From assembly GCF_900107455.1 (NCBI RefSeq), contig NZ_FNQB01000004.1:692193-756192 (forward strand): DNA of 64,000 bases, written 5' to 3'. The translations under genes and the position numbers were made by a program. A model generated the notes under the pieces. That model had not been told where the DNA came from and ran no database searches. It saw only the letters and a program-made list of their open reading frames with translations. This DNA comes from Asanoa ishikariensis. GTDB taxonomy: Bacteria; Actinomycetota; Actinomycetes; Mycobacteriales; Micromonosporaceae. Shown here piece by piece: positions 9,121 to 18,033 of the stretch. The first letter of the stretch is position 1. Each line of letters begins with the position of its first letter.

Positions 9121-9520
9121 GTGACGTCCTCCGTTTAATGAATTGTTCAGACCTATGAATCAGGCCGCGACCAACGGTATCAACAAACGGCTGTACGCAC
9201 ACTCGCAACGATCCGCACCGCGCCGGATGTCGGACTATCACCGCAGGTCAGAGGCTGTTTCCGAAAACGCGAAAGAATGGACCAGAAAGGCGGCTGAGGC
9301 AGTTGGTGCGCCCATTCCGAGGTAAGCCTAGGCTAATTCAGGAAAGGCAACGCTAACCCGTCAGCACGCGCTTTCTGTTTCGCGCGTCGGTCAAAGTGGT
9401 GCGCGACCAAGGTCACGCGGCGGACGTTGTGGGTCAAATCACCTATCCATGAATTTATGCCACCGATACGACCGCGAAACGTCCCGGGGTGACGCTGGGT
9501 GGACGAGGGAAGGAGACGCC
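9121..9520. other. Non-coding interval between DUF1540 gene and mgsA
   Basis: About 400 bases with clearly lower GC than the surroundings. Apart from the iron-box-like site at 9318-9336 I see no supported gene. A 25-codon minus-strand ORF from 9315 and a plus-strand ORF at 9143-9325 have no ribosome site or recognisable features. The low GC and the operator suggest promoters for both flanking genes, and a long leader for the DUF1540 gene. Confidence 0.5.
9318..9336 (-). promoter_or_regulatory. Iron-box-like site upstream of the DUF1540 gene
   Basis: The minus-strand sequence TTAGCCTAGGCTTACCTCG matches the iron box consensus at 14 of 19 positions and keeps the central TAGGCT. It lies 198 bases from the DUF1540 start, far for a simple operator, so the transcript would have a long leader or the site could serve mgsA. 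Confidence 0.5.
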
Positions 9521-9937
9521 ATGCAGCCGCGCAGCGGTATCGCGCTCGTCGCGCACGACAGTTGTAAGCAGGACATGGTCGACTGGGCTCGGTTCAACCG
9601 CAGGACGCTGTCCGCGCACCGCCTCTACGCCACGGGGACGACCGGCGGCCGGCTCATCGACGAGGTCGGGCTCTCGGTCACCCGGCTGCGCAGCGGCCCG
9701 CACGGCGGCGACCAACAGATCGGCTCACGGATCGCCGAGGGCGACGTGGACCTGCTGATCTTCTTCTGGGACCCGCTCACCGCTCAACCCCACGAACCCG
9801 ACGTGCGCGCCCTCCTGCGGCTCGCGGTCCTGTCCAACATCCCGGTCGCCTGCAACCGCGCGACGGCCGACTTCGTCATCTCGTCGCCGCTGCTGACGGG
9901 TCGCGACCCGTGGACGCCGGAGCTCGTGCCCGCCTGA
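9521..9937 (+). CDS. mgsA: Methylglyoxal synthase
   Basis: Converts dihydroxyacetone phosphate to methylglyoxal and phosphate, the bypass of lower glycolysis. 138 residues, matching the family. Signature segments are [10 protein letters not shown] with the phosphate-binding Lys, [10 protein letters not shown] with the catalytic Asp, and [22 protein letters not shown] with the catalytic His and Asp. It ends in [14 protein letters not shown]. The ATG at 9521 follows AAGGAGA; the in-frame ORF extends upstream without a site. Its 3' end overlaps the opposing regulator by about 60 bases. The enzyme is well known in enterics and Firmicutes; in my experience it is uncommon in actinomycetes. Confidence 0.88.
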   Translation: MQPRSGIALVAHDSCKQDMVDWARFNRRTLSAHRLYATGTTGGRLIDEVGLSVTRLRSGPHGGDQQIGSRIAEGDVDLLIFFWDPLTAQPHEPDVRALLRLAVLSNIPVACNRATADFVISSPLLTGRDPWTPELVPA

Positions 9938-12618
9938 CTCTCGCGTGCACCTCCGCGGCCTTCGGGGACCCCAGGTCCTCGAGCAGGGTGGCGGCCCGCA
10001 GCCAGGTGGCCCGCGCCCGGTCCGGGGCGCCGGCGGCTTCGAACGTGTCGCCGAGCTGGACCAGGGTCGTCGCCTCGTATGTGCGGTCTCCAATCTCCCG
10101 GAACAGGCCGATCGCGCGCTCGTAGGCGGCGACCGCGTCGGCGTGGTCCGCCCGGCGATGGTGGATGTAGCCCAGGCTGTCCCAGGTCACCGCCTCACCG
10201 AACCGGTCTCCGGCGGCGGCCAGCAGCGTCAGCGCCTCGCCGGCAGTGCCCGGCGGCCCGGTCGTACTCGCCCACCAGCGCGTACTGCCAGCCGACCGTG
10301 TTCAGCGCGTTCGCCTCCATCGTCGTGTCGCCGAGCAGGCGATAGAGCGCCAGTGCCCGCTGCGAGTGGACGAGGGCTGCGGCGTACCGCTGCTGCCTCT
10401 CCTGGAGGAACGACAGGTTCCCGTGCACCTGCGCCTCGCCGGCGTGGTCGCCCAGTTCCTGGAAGAGCGTGAGGGCCTGCTCCAGACGCGGCTCCGCGTC
10501 GGCGAAACGCCTCAGCCGGGTGTACGCCCGGCCCAGGTTGCGCAGAGTGTGCGCCTGGCCCACGCCGTGCCGCAGGCGATTGGCGGCACCGAGGGCGGTG
10601 AGGTGGGACGCGACGTACTCGTCCCAATGCCCCTGGCGGTCGAAGAACGTCACGAGCGACCACGCGAGCTGCCACGTGTGGGTGGGGAAGTCGGCCGCGC
10701 TCCGCTCGACAAGGGCCACCAGGGTCGCGTACTCGGCGGTGAGCCAGGCCAACGCGCACCGATGGTCGGCCAGCTCTTCCCGCGCCACGCCGGGAGCGGC
10801 CGCGGCCACCGTGATGGGGTCGCGCTGCGGGTTCAGCAGACGTTCGGCGTGCAGCGCCGTGTGCAGGTAGTGGTCGAGCAGCCGATGCCACGCCGCCGGC
10901 AGTTCCGCCGCATGCGAGCCGCCGTCGGCGAGGTCGGCGGCGTACCCGCGCAGCAGGTCGTGGAACGTGTAACGGCCGAGGACCCGCTCACTCAACAGGT
11001 TGGCCCGGGTCAGCTCGACGACGGCCCGGCGAGCCTGGCGCAGCGGGACGCCGACCAGGCTGGCCACGGCCGGCACCGCGAAGTCCGGCCCCGGGTGCAG
11101 GCTGAGCAACTGGAAGACCCGGGCCGCGTCAGGACCCAGCGTCTGGTACGACGTGGACAGCACCGCGCGGACGTCGTCCAACACGTCCGCCTGGCTCGTC
11201 AGCTCGCCCGCGATGGCGGCGAGCGGGAAGTCCGGATGGTTGGCGGCGCGGGCGGCGACGATGGCGAGGGCCAGCGGCAGCCGGGCCGAGGCGGCGATGA
11301 TGTCCCGCACCGCCTCCGCCGAAGAGGTGACCCGGGCGATGCCGAGGCGCCGCACCAGCATCTCGCGCGCCTCGTCGGTGGAGGGCAGGTCAAGACGCAG
11401 CTGGTACGCGCCGTCGTGCGCGACCAGGCCGGTGAGGTCGGTGCGGCTGGTCACCAGCACGAAGCAGCCGGACGCGCCGGGCAGCAACGGCTGGACCTGC
11501 GCGGCGTCGCGGGCGTTGTCCAGCACGATCAGGATGCGCTTGTCGGCGATGACGCTGCGATACAACGCGGCCTGCGCGTCGGCGCCGGCGTGGAGCCGGT
11601 CGGGTGGCACCGCGAGCGCCGCCAGGAAAGCGTGGACAGCCTCGGCCGGGTCGACCGCGCCACCGCCGGGGTCGAAGCCGCGCAGGTTCACGTACAGCTG
11701 CCCGTCGGGGAACCGTTGCCGCACACGATGGGACCAGTGCACCGCCAGGGTTGTCTTCCCGACCCCGGCGGTGCCCACGATGGCGGCGACGCGCACGCCC
11801 GGGGCGATGTCGTCGAGCGTGGTCAACGCCTCCGTCCGGCCGGCGAAGCTGGGCAGGTCGGCGGGGAGCTGGCGGGGGATCGGGGAGCTTTCGTCCGTGC
11901 TCCGCAGGACCCGCGACCGGACCTCCCGCAGTTGGGCACCGGGCTCGACGCCGAGCTCGTCGGCCAGATCGTCGCGCAGCGCCGCGAAGACCTCCAGCGC
12001 CTCCGCTGTGCGACCGGAGCGATGCAGGGCGGTCATGAGCAGCCCGTGCAGGCGTTCCTGGAAAGGGTTGTCGCGGGTCGCCTGCACCAGCTCACCGATC
12101 ACCTCGGCGTGGCGGCCCGCGGCGAGCTCCGCGCCGTACAGTTCCTCCAGCACGCCCAGCCGGCGTTCCAGCAGGGCCGGAGCGGCGGTCGTGCGCAACG
12201 ACTCCGGGGTGCCGCCCAGGACCGGGCCGGGCCACATCGCCAACGCCGCGCGCAGCCCGTCGGCCGTTCGTCCGGCGTTGCCGGCCGCGGTCCGGCGGGT
12301 CCGTTCGAGCGCCTCGGAGAAGACGTCGAGATCCAGTTCGCCCGGGTGTACGGAGATGAGGTAGCCGGGCGGACGCCGCAGGATCCGATCGGCACCGAGC
12401 AGCTTGCGTAGTCCGGAGATGTGCGCCTGGAGCTGGCCCCGCACCGTCGCCGGCGGGTCGTCGCCCCAGGCGAGCGCGATGAGCCGCTCCTCGGAGACGA
12501 CGCGGTTGGCGTCCAGCAACAGCGTCGCCAGCACGGCACGCGGTTTCGGTCCTCCCAACTGCTGGGACACCCCGTCCAAGTCCACCGCGGTCACCGGCCC
12601 GAGCACCTGGAAACGCAC
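9876..12618 (-). pseudogene. AfsR/SARP-type regulator (OmpR-like HTH, BTAD, NB-ARC, TPR) with a frameshift near its end
   Basis: Starts at GTG 12618 (MRFQVLGPVTAVDLDG). The order is an OmpR-like winged helix (about residues 1-95), a bacterial transcriptional activation domain (95-245), NB-ARC with Walker A GTAGVGKTTLA (about 280) and ILIVLDNARD, then TPR repeats. The open frame stops at 10195 after 807 codons. Reading on after removal of one base near 10239 restores CREALTLLAAAGDRFGEAV and about 100 more TPR residues to a stop at 9876. SARP proteins activate antibiotic clusters or differentiation genes; no biosynthetic cluster is next to it here. A one-base sequencing error is possible, in which case the gene is intact. 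Confidence 0.8.
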
Positions 12619-12696
12619 CGGCTGATCATGCCAGTGCGTTCCCAGGCCGCGGGCCTATGTGGACTCAGTCGACCGGTGTTCCCGCGGTGTTCAGGT

Positions 12697-13818
12697 TCAG
12701 TACACCTGTAGCCCGCGTGCGTTGAGCACTTCCTGGACCGGCTGGTGATAACCGCGCTTGTCGCTCACGCTCGAGTTGCACGGTGAGTCGCCGGTGTTGC
12801 TGCCCGAGTGGATGCCGATCGCGATCGTTCCGTTGTAGACCGGGCCGCCGCTGTCGCCGCCCTTGCCGCACAGACTCGTCTTGATCATGCCGTACAGCGT
12901 CTCGCCGCTGCTGTAGGTGACCGTCGTGCTGGTCAGCAGCACCTGGCCGACGAGGTCGTTGCTGGTCGCTCCGGCGCGGGAGACCGACTCGCCGTCGATC
13001 GGCCAGCTCGACGCGGTGATCTGCCGGGTGTTGTCGTTGACCGTGCCGTAGGCCGTGACGTCGCTCTCGGTGTAGTCGATGTCCGCGTAGTCGTTGCCCG
13101 GCCAGCTCACCGCCACCCGGTGGCCGAGGTACTCGCCGCTGGCGGTGTCGTACCACTGCTGGGTGCCGGTGGCGCAGTGGCCGGCGGTGAGGAAGTGCTT
13201 GTTGCCGCCGGGCGTCTGCACGTTGAAGCCGATCGAGCAGTACAGGCTCGAGTGCACGTTGCGGATCGAGTCCCCGCCCGCGGTGTAGATCTCGTCCTTC
13301 TTGATCACACCGGACACCCGGTCGATGCGGACCGCGCTGCCGTACCTGCTCGCCGCCGCCTTGAGCTTCATGGTGTTGGCCGCGCTGACGGTGCTGTCGA
13401 GCTCGATGGACACCCGGTTCGTGGACGGGTCCACGCCCCACGAGGTCCCAGGGATCCCGGCGAGCTTGTCGAGGGCGGTGTGGATCGACGCGAGCTCGGC
13501 GGTGCTGTGTGTGACCAGTCGGGCCACGCCGCCCGCGGCCTCGACCTGCTGGACGCCGGCCGAGTCGGTGACGGCGACCACCATCTTGCCGCTGTCGTCG
13601 ATGTAGACGCCGCCGGTGCGCTCGGCGCCCAGGATGGTGGCCAACGCCTGTGCGCGGGCGACGCTGAGGCTGCCCGCCACCCGTGGGTCGGCCATGATGG
13701 ACGGTGCCGCCGGGGCCGCCTGGGGTACGACCAGGAGGCCACCGAGCAGGCCGAGCGCGGCCGCGGCACGGAGGCGGCGCTTCGGGACGGTGGTGGGATC
13801 GGGTGCGCTCACGTTCAC
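12697..13818 (-). CDS. Secreted S1 serine protease with alpha-lytic-type propeptide
   Basis: Extracellular chymotrypsin-fold protease, about 373 residues from the GTG at 13818; a GTG at 13866 is also in frame. It has a signal peptide (PKRRLRAAAALGLLGGLLVV to AAPA), a propeptide of about 150 residues resembling the alpha-lytic pro-domain (SWGVDPSTNRVSIELDS), and then the mature enzyme. The triad is His214 (LTAGHC), Asp243 (GNDYAD) and Ser322 (GKGGDSGGP); cysteine pairs are in place. Streptogrisin-like; probably a scavenging protease. Divergent from the small anchored protein gene at 13941. Confidence 0.88.
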   Translation of the reverse strand: MNVSAPDPTTVPKRRLRAAAALGLLGGLLVVPQAAPAAPSIMADPRVAGSLSVARAQALATILGAERTGGVYIDDSGKMVVAVTDSAGVQQVEAAGGVARLVTHSTAELASIHTALDKLAGIPGTSWGVDPSTNRVSIELDSTVSAANTMKLKAAASRYGSAVRIDRVSGVIKKDEIYTAGGDSIRNVHSSLYCSIGFNVQTPGGNKHFLTAGHCATGTQQWYDTASGEYLGHRVAVSWPGNDYADIDYTESDVTAYGTVNDNTRQITASSWPIDGESVSRAGATSNDLVGQVLLTSTTVTYSSGETLYGMIKTSLCGKGGDSGGPVYNGTIAIGIHSGSNTGDSPCNSSVSDKRGYHQPVQEVLNARGLQVY

Positions 13819-13940
13819 TCCAGGGGTCGAGGAGACATCGATCGGCCGGAGGCTATTGAGCGGCACTTCGAAAACGCTTCGGAAGCTCCTCGGGATGGTG
13901 CAACCGGTACGGTGCGGTGGACGTCGAAACCAGGGTGGCG

Positions 13941-14435
13941 ATGAAGAGGCGTGGTTTCTGGGTGTGGGGCGCTGCGGCGGTCGCCGTGGTGCTGCTCGTC
14001 GGTGTGGTCTGGTGGGTGCGGGCCGGCTCGGGTCCGGGCGAGCGGCTCACCGACGCCGGGCGTGAGCTCAGCAAGGACGGTGTCAGCGTCGTGGTGCCGG
14101 CGGCCTGGCCGAAGAACCGGCTGGAGTGCGGCACTCCGGTGGCCGACACCTACGTGCTCGATCCCGGCAAGGTGCCGACCTGCGCGCTGAGTCCCGAGCC
14201 GAAAGTCAGCTACGTGGCACTGCGTGAGTCGGACCTGTCCGCGGACCCCGCGAACGCGGCGGCCACGACGGCGGCCGAGATCGGTGGCGTGCCCGTGCGC
14301 ACCGGTGAGGGCACTCTGCCGGACGGCCGCGCCCGATGGCTGGCGGTGGTTCCGGATCGCGACATCGTGGTCGAGGTCGTCTCGGCCGACCCGGCCCTGG
14401 TCGCGTCGATCTCCGAGTCGGTGCGGATCGACTAG
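13941..14435 (+). CDS. Membrane-anchored protein of unknown function
   Basis: About 164 residues from the ATG at 13941. A short basic N-terminus (MKRRGFWVWG) is followed by one hydrophobic segment to about residue 27. The remaining 135 residues are predicted extracellular; they contain two cysteines (LECGTPVADTYVLDPGKVPTC) and many short strands. No family is recognised. It lies between two secreted protease genes and is convergent with the second across a shared terminator. A GTG at 13917 is an alternative start. Confidence 0.7.
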   Translation: MKRRGFWVWGAAAVAVVLLVGVVWWVRAGSGPGERLTDAGRELSKDGVSVVVPAAWPKNRLECGTPVADTYVLDPGKVPTCALSPEPKVSYVALRESDLSADPANAAATTAAEIGGVPVRTGEGTLPDGRARWLAVVPDRDIVVEVVSADPALVASISESVRID

Positions 14436-14463
14436 CCCGGCGGAGCGCGGGGCTCCGCCGGGC
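14435..14463. terminator. Bidirectional terminator between the anchored protein and second protease
   Basis: Arms 14435-14446 and 14452-14463 (GCCCGGCGGAGC and its complement) pair perfectly around a five-base loop, starting in the stop codon of the plus-strand gene and 23 bases before the stop of the opposing gene. Confidence 0.8.
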
Positions 14464-14485
14464 CGGTCCTGTGTGGAGGGAAACG

Positions 14486-15727
14486 TCAGCCGACGGTGAT
14501 GGTGAACCCGGTGTGGCCGACGATCTGGGTCATGTCGGCGAAGTAGAGCCGCCAGAAACACGTGGTCGCGATGCCGGTGCAGGTGGTCGTCTTGCTGGGG
14601 TCCGCGGCGGACTGCACGCCGAGGGCGATGACCCGGTTCGGGTCGCTGTGCAGGCGGAAGACGGGCCCGCCGCTGTCGCCCTTGCCGACCGCGTTGGCCT
14701 GGTCGTCGCGCTGTGCCTCGACGCCGTTGGTGACGATGGTGCCGGCATCGAGGGCGTACGTGACCCACTTGAGCGTGATCCGGATGCTGCAGCGGACTCC
14801 GGAGTAGCTCCCGGACTGGCAGATGTACTGACCGACCTCGGGCGGCGCCCAGCCGGCGACCCCCTTGGAGAACTCGCCGATTCCCTGGCCGGTCGGGTCG
14901 ACCCCACCGTCGTAGATCCGGCCGCGGTGGTCGGACACGGGGATGAACAGCGCCTCTAGGTCGGCCTTCTTGTAGTTGGCGGTGCCGACGGAGATCTTCG
15001 GGAAGTAGGTGCCGCTCGGTGTGGTGAACGCGTTGCCGGTCGAGCCACAGTGCCCGGCGGTGAGCAGCACGTTCTGGTTGTTGCGCCGGCCCGCGAACGC
15101 GGTTGTGCAGCGCGAGACGGTGTTGGCGTTGACGGGTCGTTCGATGGTCGAGCCACCCCAGAACGGGACGGTGTCGGCCCATCGGCCGGTCGGCGTCGGC
15201 GCGTCGCCGACCTCCACGGACGTCGGAACCGCGGTCATCGTGCGCGCCGCCGTCATCGTGGCCGTCGACGTGACCCGGACCCGCAGGCCGCTGCCGTCGG
15301 CGAGCGGTGCGGCCAGGACGACTCCGGACGCGTTGCCCGTGGTGACGAGTCGCGTGGCCTCGGCCTTGAGCTCGCGCAGCGCGTACGCCGCGGGAATGAC
15401 CTTGACCGGGACGCTCTGTCGCAGCCGCTTGACGACGGTGCCCACCGCGGCGGGCGGCGTGCCCTTCCAGTAGAGGCGAAGCTCGGTCGAGCCGACGAGC
15501 TCGATCCCGGCGAAGTTGGACCGGTCTTCGTCGACCACCGCACGGAGCGCCGTGGCGGCATCGACCAACGGCCGTTGACGGACCTGAAGCTCGTCGACGG
15601 CGCCACTGCCGGGCCCGGGCTTGGGCGCGGCCGAAGCCGGCCCGGTGACGCTGACCAGCGTCACGATCGCCACGGTCGTAGTGACCAGCGCGCTGCGTAC
15701 GGCGCGCGACACGGACGTGGAACTCAC
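14486..15727 (-). CDS. Secreted S1 family serine protease
   Basis: 413 residues from the GTG at 15727. The signal peptide is RAVRSALVTTTVAIVTLVSV ending ASA. A propeptide-like region of about 170 residues precedes a trypsin-like domain with His226 (LLTAGHCGSTG), probable Asp256 (KKADLEAL) and Ser352 (GKGDSGGPVF). Cysteine pairs CQSGSYSGVRC and CTGIATTC fit disulphides. The long upstream in-frame extension is an artefact of GC-rich DNA. A second secreted protease 600 bases from the first suggests a small exoprotease locus. Confidence 0.85.
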   Translation of the reverse strand: MSSTSVSRAVRSALVTTTVAIVTLVSVTGPASAAPKPGPGSGAVDELQVRQRPLVDAATALRAVVDEDRSNFAGIELVGSTELRLYWKGTPPAAVGTVVKRLRQSVPVKVIPAAYALRELKAEATRLVTTGNASGVVLAAPLADGSGLRVRVTSTATMTAARTMTAVPTSVEVGDAPTPTGRWADTVPFWGGSTIERPVNANTVSRCTTAFAGRRNNQNVLLTAGHCGSTGNAFTTPSGTYFPKISVGTANYKKADLEALFIPVSDHRGRIYDGGVDPTGQGIGEFSKGVAGWAPPEVGQYICQSGSYSGVRCSIRITLKWVTYALDAGTIVTNGVEAQRDDQANAVGKGDSGGPVFRLHSDPNRVIALGVQSAADPSKTTTCTGIATTCFWRLYFADMTQIVGHTGFTITVG

Positions 15728-15857
15728 TGCCAAGACGGCCCCCAACCACTCATTGAGCGTGAATTCATGAGTGGAAGAGTATCGATGTCGGAGAGCGCTC
15801 CACGTACCCGAGACCTGATTAGTTCGTATTGACCGATCTTCGGGCCGAGCGTGCTTC

Positions 15858-16676
15858 TTAGTACGCGACGGAACGGGTGCCGAGGCGTTCCTCGAGGTCG
15901 CCCGGTTGTTGCAGGCCGGCGGCGAAGGCGTGCTCCGCCCAGGTCTGGTATCGCGGACCACCGATGCGGCCGGCGAAGGCGGCGGACTGGGGTGGGAACT
16001 CGGCGTCGTCGGGCAGGGTGATGGCGTCGACCCAGCCCTTGAGCTCGGCCAGCACCTCACGGTCGAACGTCGCCACGCGGCTGGCGAAAGCGGTGACGAA
16101 GCCGTCGAGGTCCGCGTCGGGGACGGCGCGGTTGACGTAGCCGTAGCGTTCGGCCAAATCGCCGTCGAAGTCCTCGGCGCCGGCGAGGATCTCCAGGGCG
16201 CGGCCGCGACCGACGAGCCGCGGCAGGCGCGCCGGCGCTCCGCCGCCCGGTGGGACGCTGCCCGCGCCCATTTCGAACTGGCCGATCAGGGTGCGTTCCC
16301 GGCTGGCGAAACGGATGTCGGTCGCCAGCAGGAACTCGCTGCCGGCCCCGCGCGCCCGGCCCCGGATCTTGCTGATCGTCAGTACGGGCAGCCTGCTCAC
16401 GCGCACGCAGATGTCGACGAAGGGCTGCTGTCCGGTCGGTGCCGGCGGCTGGTTCGCCAGGGCGGACAGGTCATCGGCCAGGTCCCAGTGCGCGATGAAG
16501 TAGTCCGGAATCGCGCTCTCGAACACGATCACGGCCAGGTCCGGGTCGTTCTCGGCGGCATCGAGCAGCGCGCGCATCTCGATGATCATTTGTGCGCCGA
16601 AGACGTTGACCGGTGGGTTGTCGAACGAGGCGCGCCAGAACGATTGCGACTCCTTCGTGATGTCGATCTGTGCCAT
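15858..16676 (-). CDS. Enoyl-CoA hydratase/isomerase family protein
   Basis: Crotonase-fold protein of 272 residues. Oxyanion-hole segments are recognisable: FESAIPDYFIAHWDL early and KIRGRARGAGSEFLLATDIRFAS in the middle. The usual catalytic-glutamate region reads FEMGAGSVPPGGGAPARLPRL, so the substrate class is uncertain. The ATG at 16676 follows GAGGGGTGAT. It starts five bases after the carbonic anhydrase stop, so the two are probably one transcript. The physiological substrate is unknown. Confidence 0.8.
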   Translation of the reverse strand: MAQIDITKESQSFWRASFDNPPVNVFGAQMIIEMRALLDAAENDPDLAVIVFESAIPDYFIAHWDLADDLSALANQPPAPTGQQPFVDICVRVSRLPVLTISKIRGRARGAGSEFLLATDIRFASRERTLIGQFEMGAGSVPPGGGAPARLPRLVGRGRALEILAGAEDFDGDLAERYGYVNRAVPDADLDGFVTAFASRVATFDREVLAELKGWVDAITLPDDAEFPPQSAAFAGRIGGPRYQTWAEHAFAAGLQQPGDLEERLGTRSVAY

Positions 16677-16681
16677 ACGGA

Positions 16682-17212
16682 TCACCCCTCGGGCTGGACG
16701 GGCGGGACGACCACCTCGATCAGTCCTGTGTGGACGTCGTAGACGAGGCCGGACACTGCGATCCCGGGCGGAAGGGCCTGCTTCATGAGGTCGACGTCGA
16801 GCCTGACCGAGGTGTACGGGTCGAGGACCGCCTTCGCGGGCAGCTCGGCGGCCGGGATCTCGAAGTACTCGGCCAGCAGATCCGGGAAGGCGGCCAGATC
16901 CGTTATCCCGCAGTCGGTGTGGTGGAGCACCACCAGGTGCCCGCCGGCCCGGGGGAGCCCGGCGCCGCGTGCCTGGGCCACCTTCGCCAGCATCGCCCAC
17001 GAACGCAGTGCCTCGGGTGTGACGCGGCCGCCGACGTTGCGCATGACCACGGCCTCGGTGTTGTGGAGACCGAGGACGTGGGCGGGGTCGACCCGCGGGT
17101 CGACGCAACCGATGAGGCGCAGCGCGCCGGCGGACCGGAGTGGGACGTCGGCGAACGCTTCGCCTGCGGCGAACGCGGCGTTCCGCCGGACCAGTTCGTC
17201 AGTGTCGATCAC
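16682..17212 (-). CDS. Beta-class carbonic anhydrase
   Basis: Interconverts CO2 and bicarbonate. 176 residues from the GTG at 17212, chosen because AGGAG lies six bases upstream; a longer frame reaches 17302. Zinc ligands are the Cys of LIGCVDPRVDP (with the Asp-Arg dyad) and the His and Cys of HHTDCG. MRNVGGRVT is the other family signature. Its terminal part is short compared with plant-type enzymes, like Mycobacterium homologues. Cotranscribed with the crotonase-family gene. Confidence 0.88.
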   Translation of the reverse strand: MIDTDELVRRNAAFAAGEAFADVPLRSAGALRLIGCVDPRVDPAHVLGLHNTEAVVMRNVGGRVTPEALRSWAMLAKVAQARGAGLPRAGGHLVVLHHTDCGITDLAAFPDLLAEYFEIPAAELPAKAVLDPYTSVRLDVDLMKQALPPGIAVSGLVYDVHTGLIEVVVPPVQPEG

Positions 17213-17364
17213 AACAGACTCCTGATCGTCCAGGGTGTCGTTCTCGATCGTAACGAGGTCGGCACAAACAGAATGAGTGCTCTTTTTAGTGGCCGTAATC
17301 ACACCTGGTCAGCACGCGTGCGCGAGGGATACTGGTGCGGGCGTTAGGCATGACGAAGGGGCCA

Positions 17365-18033
17365 ATGATGCGGGTGCTGATGGTCGCACCACCGGGTGCC
17401 GGCAAAGGAACGCAGGGCGCGGTCATCGCCACGCATTTCGGCATACCGCACATCGCCACCGGCGATCTGCTGCGGGACCACGTGGCGCGCCGGACACCGC
17501 TGGGCCAGGCGGTCCAGGCACACCTCGACCAGGGCGAGCTCGTGCCGGACGAGATCGTGCTGGACATGGTCCGTGAGGCACTGGCCGACGCGGCCGCGAC
17601 CGGTGGCGGGTACGTGCTCGACGGCGTGCCCCGCACCATGGCGCAGGCGCGGGCCACGTACCAGATCGGCCTGGAGCTCGGCATGACCGCGGACGTGGCC
17701 CTGCACCTCAAGGCCGACGACCGGGAGCTCGAACGGCGGCTGTTGGCGCGCGCCGCCCTCGAAGGCCGGTCCGACGACACCGAGGAGACCATCCGCCGCC
17801 GGCTGCGGGTCTACCACGAGCTGACCCACCCCATCGTGGCCTGGTACGGCGACCGCGGCATCTTCGTCACCGTCGACGCCATGCGCCCGGCGGACCAGGT
17901 CGGCCGCGAGATCCTCGCCGCGCTGGAGGTCATGCGGTCCTTCGTGCACCGTTCGCCCGACCAGCCCAGGCGCGCCGTCGACCTCAGCGGCCTCGGCGCG
18001 GCCTTCGGCGAGCTTCCCGCCCCGACTCCCTAG
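17365..18033 (+). CDS. Adenylate kinase family protein (short-LID paralogue)
   Basis: Phosphotransferase balancing AMP, ADP and ATP or a related nucleotide. The P-loop is APPGAGKGTQG, the AMP-binding part reads IATGDLLRDHV, DGVPRT is the DG(F/Y)PR motif and RSDDTEETIRRRLRVY is the conserved helix. There is no zinc-type LID insertion. An extra tail of about 30 residues after the kinase core is unusual. The start could be 17365 or 17368, since GAAGGG lies at 17355-17360. The housekeeping adk normally sits in the ribosomal operon, so this is likely a second copy. Confidence 0.8.
   Translation: MMRVLMVAPPGAGKGTQGAVIATHFGIPHIATGDLLRDHVARRTPLGQAVQAHLDQGELVPDEIVLDMVREALADAAATGGGYVLDGVPRTMAQARATYQIGLELGMTADVALHLKADDRELERRLLARAALEGRSDDTEETIRRRLRVYHELTHPIVAWYGDRGIFVTVDAMRPADQVGREILAALEVMRSFVHRSPDQPRRAVDLSGLGAAFGELPAPTP

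Noticed and set aside
9143-9325. 60-codon plus-strand ORF before mgsA
   Set aside because: No ribosome site, low-complexity composition unlike neighbours, and it spans the iron-box-like site; no recognisable features.
10246-12411. Plus-strand frame of about 720 codons across the SARP gene
   Set aside because: Composition is Arg/Val/Gln-rich with no motif, and the minus strand carries recognisable HTH, BTAD, NB-ARC and TPR parts.
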